From Chlamydomonas sphaeroides (taxonomy: Eukaryota; Chlorophyta; Chlorophyceae; Chlamydomonadales; Chlamydomonadaceae), in assembly GCA_001662425.1 (NCBI GenBank), contig BDDC01000039.1, positions 86,973 through 150,972 on the forward strand: a stretch of 64,000 nt of DNA, in the 5' to 3' direction. Below are positions 1-12,573 of the stretch, piece after piece (the stretch's first letter is position 1; every line of letters starts with the position of its first letter). The translations under genes were made by a program, and so were the position numbers. The notes under the pieces are model-generated. The model was not told the DNA's origin. It was given only the letters and a program-made list of their open reading frames with translations, and searched no databases.

Positions 1-2
1 TG

Positions 3-3000
3 GTGCTGGACGAGGCGGACCTGCTGCTGACGTACGGATACGAGGACGACCTGCAGCTGCTGGCGCCGCAGGTGCGGCGGGGGCAGGCGGGGCTGCGCCA
101 CCCGGCGGCCCGAGGATGCCGGCCGGGATGGGCATGGCCCGGGCTCCTGGGGCCCTCGAGAGCTACAGGCGTGTGTAGTACACCCAACCGGATGCTGGCT
201 CGGGGGGCGCTGGCAGGGGGTTGGGTGTGCAGTGGGACAGGCAGGGGCCCGGAGGGTCCTGGTCAGGGTGGCGCGGGGGCTGGATGCGCGCTGGTGGGCT
301 GCATGGGGCGGTGGTGGGCGGTGCGAGCACGAGCTGCAGCTGCTGGCGCCGCAGCTGGAGCTGGTGTTGCCGTTTCACCATCTTGGCTCCTGGATGTTGA
401 AACTGCAACTACGCGTGCTGTTGGGGACACAGATCCAAAGCCAAGGTGTCGGCAACCCGCGGCCGAGCGCTGTGGGTCCGGCGTCTGGTGTTTGGAGGGT
501 CATAGGCACGCGTAGCGCGGCCGACCGAGTAGTGGCCCCGAGAGACAAGGCAGGGGTTGCGCAGTTGACCCCTAAAGTACGCGGGGACTTGCGGTGGGCC
601 GGGGTCCCTCCTGGCCCCGACCAGGCGAGGCGCAGGCGCGGACGCGCGCTTGCTCACCGGCGGCTTGGGCGGTAGTGGCAACGGTAGCGGTGCGAGGCAC
701 AGCCGGCGAAAGGCTGTGGGGCGTGGCAGCCCGGACAGGCGCTGCATTCGCCGCCGCAGGCCCGCAGCGCGCAGTGGAGCCGGCACGCTGCTGGCCAGGG
801 CCATGTTGTAGCGCGTTGGCGTGAGGACGCTGGCGATTGTCAGGCCTGGACGTGCCTGCCAAATGTTGCACGCCGCGCCAGCGCCTCGGTGGTCGGTGCC
901 GTGGGGTTGGTGGCGACGCGCCCGCCACCTCCCAGCCGTTGCACTGCGGCCCTGCGGCCCGTCGTGATGACCCGTCCTTGGCGTGAGGCCCCTTGCGCTT
1001 CCCAAGGAGGGACCCCCGGGCGGCGCGGCACGCTGGGTCCTGGATCTTGGCCTCCAGTCCCTGCGGGGACGAGGACCGGGTCAGCCCGCGTCGGGTCGTC
1101 GCTGCCGGCCCCGCATACCCCGCGCCCCTGCCATGGCATCTTCATGGGAATGGTCCCCGAGACGTCCTGGGACCCACACATGGCCTGGCACGAGGATCAC
1201 TATGCTGCAACACCACCCCTGCCTGCCTGCGCTGCCGCGGCCCCGCAGGTCCCGCGCTCCTGCCAGTGCATCCTCATGTCGGCCACCGTGAGCGCCGACG
1301 TGGAGCGGCTCACGCAGCTGGTGCTGCACAACCCCATCAGCCTGGACCTCACGCGCCCGGGCGCGGGGCGGCCGGCGGGCGAGGAGGGCGGCGCCGGGGC
1401 GGAGGGCGCCGAGGGGCGCGACGGCACGGCGCTGGCGTCGGGGTCGGGCATCTCATCCGACATCCAGCACTTTTACATTCAGGTGTGGCCGGCGGCTGCA
1501 GCGGGGAGCCGGCAGCAGCGCATGGGGGGAAAGGCGGCCGCGCCATAGCTCTGCGGAAGTGCCGCTGCTGCGGCTGCTGTGCGGCTGCGGTGCTAGGGTG
1601 AAGGACAACGCACAGCGTCAGCTGCCACGCTCCATCTTCAGCGCCTGCTGGTCCCCGCCCGCCGCCCTGCGCCCCGCGCTCACACGTCCCCGCGGCTCTC
1701 CCCCCGGGCCCGTGCGCCCGCCTCCCTCCCCGCCTGGCCGGCCGGCAGTGCGCGCGGCCCGACAAGATGCTTCACATAATGGCGCTGCTGCGGCTGGGGC
1801 TGGTGCGCAAGAAGGCGCTGCTGTTTGTCAACACGGTGGACGAGGGCGTGCGGCTGAGGCTGTTCCTGGAGGCCTTTGGCGTGCGGCCCGCGCTGCTCAA
1901 CGCCGAGCTGCCGCTCAACAGCCGCTCCCACATCCTTGCCTCCTTCAACAAGGTGCGTGGGGCGCGAGGGCGCGGCCCGGCGCAGGGCATGGGTGGACTG
2001 TGGTTGCGGCGCGCTGCCAGGGTGGGACGCAGGCGCTTTGGGAGCGAGGGATGTCCTGCGCCGAACGACGCTGTGTCCCTTCCCGAACCCATCGCCCACA
2101 GGGCCTGTTTGACTTTCTCATCGCCACAGACGACGTGTACGCCCCAGCGCACGACGCGGCGGAGGCCAAGAAGGGCAAAAAGGGGAAGAAGGGCGGGCCG
2201 GCGGCAGGCAAGGGCGGCAAGGACGGCGCCGGGCGTAAGGACGCCGAGTTCGGGGTGACGCGCGGCATCGACTTCAAGGGCGTGCGCACCGTGATCAACT
2301 ACGACCCGCCCAGCAGCCTGCAGGGCTACGTGCACCGAGTGGGCCGCACGGGTGAGCGCCGCGCTCGCGGTTTTGAACCCACGCGGCAGCTGGCCTACCT
2401 GGCGCCCGTTTGCGTAGGGCCGCATGGCCGTTTGCGTGGCCGCGCCAGGGGGGCCTGTCGGCGCAGCCATGACCGGAAGGGGCTGCACCGCTCGGTCTCA
2501 GCGGCGTTGGTCGCTGGGGTTGTATGCCTGCTCGCAGCGGGGGCCAGCGGGGGCCAGCAAGCAAGCAGCCGAGTGTTGGTGGTGGGTTGGAGGGCCTGCG
2601 CCAACCCGGCCCGTTGTGTACGTGTGTGTCCCTTCAAGGCCGCGCGGGCGAGGCGGGCACCGCCATCTCGCTCTTCAGCCCCACCGACGAGCCGTTCCGG
2701 GAGCAGCTGGAGGAGGCGCTGGAGGAGGCGGCGCGGCACCGGCGCGCGGCGCTCAGCGAGCCCGGGTTCCGGGCCGACGGCGACGACTCGGATGCCGAGA
2801 GCAGCGAGAGCAGCTCCAGCTCGGACGAGGAGGGCGGCGAGGAGGGCGGGCCGCGCAAGGCCGGACGCAAGTCGGCGTTCCGGCCGTTTGGGCGGCTCAG
2901 CAAGGCGCAGGTGGGGCCGGGGGCTGCGGCGGGGGCCGCGGTCAAAGCCCTGGGTGCAGGATGCCGAGCAACGAGGGAGGGCAGCTCGCCGTTTGGCCTT

Positions 3001-3986
3001 CCCTTGGCCACCAGGGCTCTGGTGTCGCGCCCAGCCTGTCTTGCCAGCTGGTCAACTCACAACCCAACAACCTCTCCCGTGTCCGCGCCACCGCCACCGC
3101 CCCCCTCGTCCCCCTAGGTGGAGGCGCTGCGCTACCGCGGCGAGGACGTGGCGCGCGGCATCACCAAGACCGTGGTGCGCGAGGCGAGGGCCAAGGAGCT
3201 CAAGAACGAGCTGCTCAACAGGTGCGGCCGCCGCGCAGCAGTGGCACGCCGCTGCCCGTCAAGTGGCAGCCAAGTGAGAGCAGTTGCCACCGGCCGTCGC
3301 CACCGGCCCCTGGACCCTGGCACCTTGGCCCTTGGGCCCGACGCAGCGGTCGGGGTGTCCCTCCCCAGCAGGCCCCCAGCCCTCCTGTCCCCTCGCTGGT
3401 CCCCCTGGCACCTGTCTGGTCCGCTCCCCTCCCCACAACCGGTATGCGTCCGAGCATACGCTCGGGAGACGGCCATCCGTTCCGTCCCTCCCTCCCACCC
3501 CGGGCTCCCCTTCCCCTCCCATCCCACCGCAGCGAGCGGCTCAAGGAGTACTTTGAGGACCACGTGGCGGAGAAGGCGCTGCTGCGGCACGACAAGCCGC
3601 TGGCCGCCGCGCCCGCCGCGCCGCACCTCAAGCACCTGCCCGGCTACCTGCGGGACGCCTCGCTCATCACCGAGCGCTCCGAGACCGGCAGCGGCCCGCG
3701 CCACCGCGGCCAGCTGCCTGCCGCCAAGCGCCGCCGGCTCCTGGCGGGCATGGCCAAGGGGCCCAACGGCGACCCGCTCAAGGCAGTGGGCGGGGCCGGC
3801 GCGGCGGCGGGCGGCAGCGTGTTTGTGCGTGCGCCCAAGAAGGGGTCGAGCCACCTGAACGAGGAGCTGACGGACATGGAGAAGCGCGCGGCGGAGGTGG
3901 CCAAGCGGGAGGCCAAGAAGCGGCGCAAGCTGGAGGGGCCGCCGGTGACGCCCAAGTTCAACGTGCTGCGCAAGCGGCGGCGGTAG
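3..3986 (+). CDS. DBP9: DEAD-box RNA helicase DBP9/DDX56, 5'-truncated
   Basis: ATP-dependent RNA helicase expected in the nucleolus, acting in assembly of the 60S ribosomal subunit. Exons: 3-71, 1249-1482, 1749-1952, 2102-2351, 2639-2910, 3118-3221, 3533-3986 (528 codons plus TAG; the phases join cleanly). The window begins at motif II (VLDEADLLLTYGYEDD), so motifs Q and I are missing. Visible motifs are III (LMSAT), IV (ALLFVNTVDEG), V (ATDD and TRGIDFKGVRTVINYDPP) and VI (YVHRVGRTGRAG). A Lys/Gly-rich insert between ATDD and RGID is typical of the DBP9 branch, as is the basic tail ending NVLRKRRR. A Ser/Asp/Glu-rich acidic stretch follows motif VI. Intron 1 is unusually long (1177 bp) compared with the others (about 150-310 bp). 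The family assignment is firm. The exact start and the upstream exons lie outside the window. Confidence 0.93.
72..1248 (+). other. DBP9 intron 1 (1.18 kb) with an internal copy of the preceding exon end
   Basis: Phase-0 GT-AG intron from CAG|gtgcgg to cgcag|gtcccg. Joining across it restores the family sequence (LLAPQ then VPRSCQCILMSAT). At 331-354 it contains a copy of the last 24 bases of the preceding exon (48-71) with one mismatch. The rest shows no conserved coding, and the frames open across it are not DBP9-like. Confidence 0.8.
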
Positions 3987-4425
3987 CGAGGGAGGCACGG
4001 GTGGCAGGCTGGCAGCTGTAGCGGGTGGCGGGCGGTGGATGGCTGGTGGCGCAAGCGGGTTGGAGAGGACATACCGAGGACGTCCCGCATGGGGATGTTT
4101 GCGCGCGCCGGCTGCGTGCGTTGGCGGTGGCGCAGGGGGCACCCACCCAGGCGGCGGGGCGGCCGCGAGGCGTGCTGGCTGCGGGGACACGGGTGGACGC
4201 ATGCGGGGTGCGGCTGCTGCCGCCGCAAGGCGGCGTCAAGGCCTTGATGCTTTGATGTGCGTTGGCCCAGCCCTGTTGAGCCCTGTCTCGCGTGACGGGT
4301 GGCCGGTCGTGACGTGCGAGGTAGCGTAAGTGCCCGGCCCTGCTTGCTGGCCTGGACGGTGGCGGCGCCCGGCCTGCGTGCCGCCCTCACTCGTCGGTAC
4401 TGTAACGCGCTTGCTCGGAGTTTCG
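3987..4425 (+). terminator. DBP9 3' UTR with TGTAA polyadenylation signal
   Basis: About 440 bases follow the TAG at 3984-3986. TGTAA, the standard poly(A) signal of chlorophyte nuclear genes, lies at 4401-4405. Cleavage is expected 10-20 bases downstream, but the exact site cannot be seen. Confidence 0.6.
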
Positions 4426-7400
4426 CACCCCGCTGCGTGGGGGCCGTGTAGCACACCCCAGCGCAAATAAACAATCATGGCCGGGCACCCAGTATGCCCG
4501 TGTGCCCCTCTCGCTCGTCTCCCGCTCGCCTCACCCCAGCCAAGCGCGGTGACACACCAAACTATCCCCCGAAGCCCGAACAGAGTAACTGGCTCACTAA
4601 TTCTACTGCTTCCTACGAACATGAGCCACGTGTCCCAACCACGAATCCGCGAGTCCGCGAGATACCTCCGGCCCCCGCCCTCAGCTTATTACCCCCGCAT
4701 TGGCGGGATACTGCAACCCCATGCTTTGCATCGCTGCCTCCCTGCTACCTACCTGTTCAGAGCCGCCTCGACATGCTGCCGCCCACCACGCCCGCCCGCC
4801 CGCCCTTTTCGCTGCACCCTGTTGTACGGCAGCACGCCCAGCACAGGCGCTCGCCAACCCTCCGTCACCTTGCTCGTGCTCACCACACCACAGCGCGGCA
4901 AGCATCAGCCCGTCACCGGGCCGCTGCTGCCCTCCTTGCCGTCGCGGCCGTCCAGGTACTCGATGATGGGGCCGCTGTGGTCGCAGGCATTACCGTTATC
5001 CTTGCGCTATCTGGCTTCATTTTGGATTAGTGATTGTAAGTTTGCTTAGCTTGCGTGGCTGCTGTAGATTGCATGGCTTCCTCGAGAGCGCCTCCCAGTC
5101 GTGCACCACGCATGTACCCCTGCCTTGCCCGCCTGCTTGGCCAAGGCGGTACACATGACTGCCTGCCTGCCTGCCTGGGCGATGGCCCCGCCTGCTGCCC
5201 GCCCTCTCCACCTGCCTGGTATCCCTGCTGGCCCTTGCATCCATTTGCCTGCCCGTCTGTCTCGCTGCAGACCTCTGCGCGCATGACCCCAGCCGAGCAA
5301 GCAACAGATCCTCCCCTACTCCACATACCGTATGTCTGATGATTACTTTTATCCCCTGGGCCACATCAGCGCTCTTGTCCGACCCCCGGCTGCCCGTTGC
5401 CAACCCCGCCTAAGTCATCGTCGCCGTCGGTCGCCGTCACAGCCCGGCCCGGCTGCGCCCCCGCAAACCAGCATTCAACTGCGTTGCGCTGCAGCGCGGC
5501 TTGCGCTTTTACTTCAGAACCAGCGTGGAAGCCAATGGAGGGTACCCAAGACAACCGCGGCTTGCGATGATGCCCTGCATCGCATGAGCCATCCAGGAGG
5601 GCAGGCAGGCCCGGTTGGTAAGGATCTGCCCCCAGCGCCCACGCTCCTGCCCCTGCTGGCCAGTTGGCCCCGCCGCCCGACCCGGCCGAAACGCCCATGC
5701 CCGGCGGCGCGCACGAGCACTCGCTCGGCCTGCCGCCACACCTTTAGCCGGGGCGGGCAGGCCCCTGTCGCCGGCGCCGCCGGCGCCGGCGCCGGCGAGC
5801 GAGGAGCATCCAGGGCCGGCCAGCTGCCCTGGAGCCAGCAGGGGCAAGCGTGGCCTCATGCTCGGCGGCACGGCGTTCCGCGGCCAAGCCAGCGCCGGCC
5901 GTGCGAGTCCTAGGCAGCCGCGCGGGCCGGTGTGGGCGCAGTAGAAGTCCGGCCTCCGGCGGCCACCGGACAACAGGGAACGGACGGCGGGCTGCAGCGC
6001 GGGCAGGCCCCTTGTGCCCTGCCGGCCCTCATGCATCCCAGTCAGGCGGGACCGGCGGGTGGTCGCCGCTTATGCTGCCTTGACCCCTGACCTCGCATGT
6101 GCTGACACCCCCAGTGAGCGCGAATGATGCGGTGCAAGCGGAAGCGCAAGTGCGATTCGGCACCGAGGCCGTACGTGTCGTACTCCCTGCAATACGCACG
6201 GCTTCAGCATCGTCCCTCGACGCCAGGCCGGCGCCAAGCAAGCCCCTGCATTCATACGTTGCGGCGGTGTCGTGGGCTGCCTTGGCCGTGGCGCCAAGCT
6301 GATGGGGTGTCCCGTAATAAGGCCTCGTAACCGCAGAGATCCCGGCTGCGCTGGGATGCGTGTATGGTGTATGGTGTCGTGAGTTGCCTTCGTTGCCCCG
6401 AGTGTAGGTGTATGTAGGCAGGTAGGGGCGCGCGCGGCACCTACCGATAGATAGATTGGCTTGGCACTGTACGGCTCGAGTCCGGCTGCCCATGCGCCCC
6501 ATCCCACAGGCGCAGCACGTACAAGTTACACAGGTTACTACTTTGGCTACGCGCTCAGCGTGAGCTGATCTTGGAGTGGCGCGTGAGACACGTCAAGACC
6601 GCGTCGAGACGCTGTAAGCACTTGCCTGTCACGTACGCAGGCAGGTCTCTTTCTATCGAGGTGCTCTCCACTACCGGCAGAGACCTCTGGCATGCACGCG
6701 ACTAGACCTACCCCCATGGATCCTGCCGTACACGCATTCATCACTGCTGGTGCATCTGAATGCATCCCTTCTGACTGCGTACGACCAACGCGTCAAAACC
6801 CTTGGGCGCGTCGCGGCTGGGGTGGTAACATGCATGTTACTTAACTTTGAACTGAACACACACATGCCGAATTCACGCCGACATACACGCCGCAATTCTC
6901 CTGACCTCACGGACGGTACTGTGACAAGGCAGGATACGTTATGTCATGTCACGACAAGTCCTCGTTCACACGGTTTGGGCCAAGGCGACCCGCCCTCACG
7001 CGCACGGTGGGCCCTGGAGTGCTTGGGCGAAACGGGAGCGAGGTTGGGGACTCAGCAGGGTCCCGGGCGGTTACGCCCAGCCATGACTACCTGGATGGGC
7101 GGTGGGGCGGGGGTTACACGCACGGGATGCGCGCGCCAAGGGTGAATGCGCCTAATGCGCCCACCCCTGGGCGGCCCAGGCAGGGGCTTACATGCGCCCG
7201 CCAAGGACGGACCGACAGGTAGGGGTTCCAATTACAACCAGAAGGATACAGGTAGGTAGGGTTGGTCCCGCCTGCATCTGCTGCATTCATGCCCGCCCTT
7301 GGGGCAGACCGCCACTTGCGTCCCACGTACGTATCTAACGTATCAGCACGCAGGGCGCCCTGTACCGATCACGCCTGCAAAACGCAACAGCGAACTGAGC

Positions 7401-8939
7401 CGGCGCTCGCTCGCGGTTATCGCTTTCAGCCCCACTGCAGTCGACCGTGTTTTGGATAAAAAGTTGAGATTCGAGCCGCCCTGCACTGCTGTTGATTTGA
7501 GAACGTCGAAGGGTCTCACGATAGCCATTGGCGTGTCCGCGGTGGGCAGATAGAGCGCATTCAACATGGCTCATACGTGCTTGGTGCATACAGGCATACA
7601 TGCTGGCAGCAGTCCTGGCGCGTGCTCGGTGTCTCGTCTGCCACACAAGCACCTGGACTGTAATGTATGTGCACAGGGGACAGAAGTGCTAGCAGTCCAG
7701 AAACCGATGCAGGCGAGTCGTCGCGCCATGCATACATATGCGAAGCCGCATGATACATACAGCCTAAAAATTCAGAGCTTCACGCCTTTTGCTGAGATGA
7801 ACGACGGCGGTTGCACCTGCGTGCTGCAGCAGCAGTGGATGCTTTATTTCGCTGCTGTACCTTTTCTCACGTGCACAAGTGCGACAATGATGTACTACTT
7901 TAAGTAATTTTGTTGGCCGTATGGCAATAATTTTAGGTAGGTTGGAAAGTATTGTCAGCAGTTGCCCGTGCGTGCCTGTACGGTGGACGGCGGTGGGCAG
8001 TTGTCGAGCAAGGTCCTAGCGTGAACTGAACCTGCTTATTTTTCCCTTGCAAGCTTAAGCCATCGAATGTCAAGGTAATGCATATGCGCCTGATTTTGCT
8101 TCGTTTTTAGTGGCGGTTTTGAGTTTATTCGTGGATGCTATCATGCGCAACAGCAATATCATTTCATGCCTTACTTCATTTATAATATGTTGCTCAGCTT
8201 GCTGCAAGCTGCTGTCAGGGGCGACGTACGGCCATGCACGGGAAGAGAGCGACCCCTGCCATTTGTCCTTGAGGGAGCCGCCACCGCTAGCCAGCGCCAC
8301 AGCGCCTCATATGTCCCGCAGTACTTAGCTAGCGCACGTACTTGTGAACAGACGTCGCGTACCTTGCGCAGTGCACCAGCAGCGGCCTCTACAAAACCCA
8401 AGCCTTGTTGCCTTGTTCAGCTGGCATAGCAGTAGGAGGAGCAGCAGCAGCCAGCAGTCCGCAGCGACGACGGCGGCGGCAACACTGCTGCGCAACGCCC
8501 TTCCTCTTGAGCCGCGATCGGCAGCCATTAAGCGCCGGTGCGGAATGCTAGGTGATGTGCTGAAATACATACAGCTGCGGTCGGCGTGCAGCAGATTGCT
8601 GACTGCTGCCGAGCGACGCGCGTTTTCGGTGCATGCCGCACGTCATCACGGCCCGCGCGCTGCAGCGACTCGGATGCAGCGATTCGGATGCACTTCCGCA
8701 TGTATGGGTTATCGCGCCAGCCATCCAGTCTGAGTGCTGCCAGAAATGCTTACTTGCCATGCATCTTTACTTTCGTTCGCAGACGATACATGTGGCCGAC
8801 GGCGCTGTCACGCGAGGCTGTAAAGGACACGCAGGTAAGGTCGGGTCAGGTGGTGAACCTTGGCCACTGGGAGGCGCCTTGAAAAACGCATAATGTTGCC
8901 CGTGCATCGCAGCGCTCGCTCGCTGCCGAAGCGAGCGCT
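4426..8939. other. intergenic spacer, no supported gene
   Basis: About 4.5 kb between DBP9 and the first regA-like gene. It contains CTGCCTGC-type and GTACGTAC microsatellite patches, a short (CCGGCG)n run near 5770-5800 and an AT-richer stretch around 7800-8200. Open frames of up to about 190 codons occur but show no recognisable domain, no coherent exon chain and biased composition. One frame ending at 5030 closes with a hydrophobic stretch and is followed at once by TGTAA (5035-5039). I could not support it as a gene. Part of 8000-8939 may be promoter or 5' UTR of the next gene. Confidence 0.5.
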
Positions 8940-11900
8940 ATGAATGCTGTGCGCCTCACATTAAGCGCTAGGGTAACCGCAACAATGTGCCTGCAGGCAC
9001 AGTACATCGGCGTCCTGGGCGACACACCGCCGTCGGCAGCAGATGCAACCATGGTGCCAAGAACGTCCTCTACGGTGATAACCTCGCCACCAGCCGACAC
9101 CGCCAGTGGCAGCGCGTCACAAGCTCAGTTACACTTTGCTGACGTGCGCTTTGCGGACGCGCACACACCCATGTCTGCGACGGAGCGGCCCTTGGCCACT
9201 CACCGCGACGACAGGACTACTGCGCCGCCGGGAACCGCGGGCGCCGCGCATCAGGTGCTTCCAGGCAGCAGCATCGGTGCGGCGGCTCGCCAGTGCATGC
9301 CGCCAGCCGGAGGCTTCGCAGGCGCAGCGCTGACGCATCTCGGGGGACTCGCCGGCTACGCCCTCAGCGCCCACACACAGCAGCAGCAGCTGCCGACGCC
9401 GCCCCGGCGGGAAGCGCTGCGGCTCAGCCGGCACCCCAACGGCGGCTCGTACCCAGGACCCTACGCCGCGTGGCGCACTGCAGAAGCGCCGCTGCGCAGC
9501 AGACACAGCATGCCGTCAGTCGCGCACACGCAGCACGCCATGGCAGCGGCGTCCGGCCCCGCCAAGCTCCTGGACGACGGCGCGCCACCGCTGCCGCAAG
9601 ACCGCATGGCCATGCACGGCGCCGGCTACGAGCTTTACGGCTCAGGCCAGGCGTGCGGCGTGTCTCTGGCTGGCGCGTACGGCGCATATGATGGCCAGCA
9701 GTACGGCAGGCCGCTTGGCGGGGGTGCGTACCGGCACCACCCGCCGCCGCCGCCGCTCCTCCAGCAGGGTACGTAGGTGCCCCTGGTGCGGCCGTACATA
9801 CGTGTTGGGGCTGGCGGGGGCAGCAGGCGGGCGGCGCACGCTAGCCTCCTGCTTGCAGCCGCCGTGCCGCCCGCTGCCACATCTGGGCCGATCGATGCCA
9901 GTGCAGGCAAATGCCTTGGTCGCCTGATCGTGTGATAACCGTCCCCCATGCTGCGTCCTGCCGCCGCGTCCCTCTGCCACAGGCCGGCCTTGGGCCTTGC
10001 CGCCAATGTCCGTTCTGCTGCCGCAGCAGCAGCCTCACGCGGCACGCCGCCACGCAGCAGCGGCGTACGACGACGGCCCCTCCAGACCGACGCCCGCCTC
10101 TCGAGTGGCAGGCGCGCCGCAGCCTTCTCATAACCTGGACCCGTACTCGCACCCGTACGGGCACCCGTACCCAGTCGCCGCCGCGGGGTTCCGGCGGCGG
10201 CCGCCGCCCCGCACCGAGTTCGGCCCTCAAGCGGCGCGGGAAGAGATTCCGGCCGCAATGGCCATGCTTGACGCCGCTTGGCTCTACGACACCCCGACTA
10301 GCAGCGGCGTCGGAGTCCGCGGCGGTATCGACATCGGTGTCAGCTCTGGCGACAGGGGTGGCGGCTACGGCAGCGGCAGCGCGGGCGACGACGACGACGA
10401 CGACGACGATTACCAGTGCGCGGGCTGCCGCTGCTGCAAGCGGCGACGCCGCGCGTCCGCGCCGGCGCTGCCTCGCAAAGCGCCGCGGCCCGCCGAGGCC
10501 GTGCCGCTGCCCGCAGGCCCAGCGCCTCATCCCTCCCTCCAGCAGCAGGCGCCAGTGCCGCACGGCACGTTGCCGTATCCGGTAGCGGCCACCGCAGCGC
10601 CGCCTCAAAGAGCACCAGACGGAGCTGACGCTGTCGATCACGTCTTCGCCGACACGGAGCTGGCCGCGTGTGCGGCGGCCGTTGCCGGCTGCGCGCCCGG
10701 CGCCGGCGCTGGCGGCCAGCCGCTGCTGGCTGCGTCGGCTGCGTCCGAGGAGCCGCCGCGGCCGCCGCCGGCGGGCCGTCCCGTGGACGTCGGCGGTGAG
10801 GCGCCTGCAGGCGACGCGGACACGGAGTGGCTGGCTGAGCTGCTTGGGAGCGGGGAGCTGGAGGGCTTCAATGTCGCGGAGCAGCGGCAGCTGGTCGCCG
10901 ACGCCGCCAACCCCAAGGCCAGCGCCGCGACGCCCGAGGAGGCGGCTGGATCCCCTGCCCCACCGCCGCTTCCCATCGCCACGTCGCTGCCGCTGCCACC
11001 ACATTACTCGCCGCCGCCACAGCCGTCGCCACCGTCTCCGCCGTCTTCGTCGCCGTCACGATCTCCTTCACCGTCGCGATCGCCATCGACATCGCCGCCC
11101 GCTCCACCGTTGCTGCCCGCTGCTGCTAGCTCGCCAGGCGCCTCCAAGTCCGCCAATGCCGGCAGTGGACGCAAGCGCGGAGGCCGTTCCGGGCAGGCGC
11201 CTGCCCACGGCGGCTCTGGCTCCGCCGGTGCTGGCCCAGCCAAGGGCTCCGACGACGTAGCACCGGACGCCGCGACGACTATCTTCCAGCGGCCCGACCG
11301 GATCCTCATCACCGTGGCGGGCGGTGTCGGCACCCAGCAGCAGCAGGGCACCCCGGCCATCGTGCCCCAAGGTGCGGACCTGCGCCAAGCCTCGCAGCTA
11401 CTTTAAGGCGCAAGCCGCCACGCCGCGCGCGCGTGCCGAGGCGCGCGAGCACGGCCTTCGGCGCCCGCTTGATACCGGCGGTGCCCTGGCCGCTGCGCAA
11501 CACTTCCGACCAATCCAGCTGCCGGCCACTGCGTGCCGGCGCAGGCCTGTGCGTGCTGGCTGCCTGCTGCGGGGTGCGGCACCTGCCTGCATGCCCGCGT
11601 GCGTGCTATCCTGGCCTGACGCCTGGCACTTGCTTGTCCTAGGTGCCCTTCTCTGACTTTCACGCTGCTAGCTACATCAGCGAAAGCCTGGCGCCTGATG
11701 GGGTGCTGGCCCCCGCAGGCAACGTTCCCGAGGCCGCGCTGCGGGCTGCTGCGGCGGTGGGCGGCCATGTGGTGGGCGAGCTGAAGCTGGGGCTGTACCT
11801 GGCGGGAGGCCCCTGCGTCGAGTACCCGCTGGGCTGCCCGGAGCTCATCACGCGCAGCGCCTTTGAGCGCGCGGGCGGCAGCGCCATGGTGAGGTTGCTG

Positions 11901-12573
11901 GTGGCATGCGTGTGTGTCCGAGGGAGGGGTGTTGGGCCCAGCATGCATGCATGTCCGCTCTCCACGAGCCGGCTCGCAGCGCATTTGCACGTTCCCGTCA
12001 TTGCTGCCATGCACAACCCCGGCCCCCATCCGCCCGAACCCCCAGGCCAAGTGGTACCGCAGCATCAAGGTGCTGCCGGACGGCCAGCCGCTGGGCATGT
12101 GGCTGGAGCAGCGCAACATGCCGGTCATCAAGGTGAGCGAGGGCGCGTGCGGCAGGGGAACGGAGGGCGCGTGTCCGCACGTGCGCGCGTGCGTGAGCAC
12201 GGTTGGGTTGCGGCTGGAAAGCTAGTCTGATTGAGTCGCTGCGCTGTGTGCGCTGTGTGCGAGGCGGTCTGGAACATGCGCATGCCCTACATCTAATATC
12301 GGGCAGGAACCGGCGGTGGCAGTCCCCGGTTGTGGAGCATCCCGCCGGGTCGGGGCAGCGATTGCGCCTGCTGTTGACGGACGCACGCCCTGGGACCTTG
12401 GGACCTGCGCCCCCGACGCCGGCCTGATGATGGGCTGTGGTGTGCTGCTTCCTTCGTGCTGTGCCGCGCCGATGCAGGGCAAGCCCCGCCGTAGCCTTCA
12501 GCCGGCTGGCGTGGGGGCCGAGCGCGAGCCCTCGGGCGTGGCGAGCGACGGCGGCGGCGGCAACGAGCAATGA
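8940..12573 (+). CDS. regA-like (VARL/RLS) SAND-domain nuclear protein, copy A
   Basis: Probable DNA-binding transcriptional regulator of the volvocine regA-like family. Exons: 8940-9765, 9983-11371, 11719-11888, 12046-12132, 12478-12573 (855 codons). A later in-frame ATG at 9051 is an alternative start. The C-terminal SAND/VARL-type domain is split over exons 3-5. It reads ELITRSAFERAGGSAM, AKWYRSIKVLPDGQPLGMWLE and GKPRRS, where KWYRS corresponds to the KDWK core of SAND domains. The long N-terminal part is disordered: Ala/Pro/Gln-rich, a run of eight Asp, then a Cys-rich basic motif CAGCRCCKRRRR, a QLVADA segment and an ILITVAGGVG segment just before the SAND exons. All of these recur in copy B. 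SAND assignment is good. Membership of the regA/RLS group is inferred from remembered family features, not from an alignment. Confidence 0.75.
11841..12105 (+). repeat. near-identical tract shared with regA-like copy B (part 1 of 2)
   Basis: This 265-bp stretch covers the end of exon 3, all of intron 3 (11889-12045) and most of exon 4. It matches 20341-20605 with three differences that I can see. The two copies are exactly 8500 bp apart and the introns have equal length (157 bp). Sequence outside the tract is clearly diverged. Confidence 0.9.

Noticed and set aside
4494..5030. + strand frame ending in a hydrophobic segment (AAVVAGITVILALSGFIL) followed by TGTAA
   Set aside because: It looked like a small membrane protein end, but the rest of the frame is biased, no upstream exon chain was found, and a poly(A) signal 5 bases after the stop is unlikely.
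7440..7500. Possible tRNA T-arm (GAGATTCGAGC)
   Set aside because: No cloverleaf could be folded around it by eye; no D-arm or acceptor pairing.
9841..11004. 387-codon open frame on the - strand
   Set aside because: Antisense to exon 2 of regA-like copy A. It is Arg/Ala-rich with no motif, and the + strand frame is supported by its paralogue.
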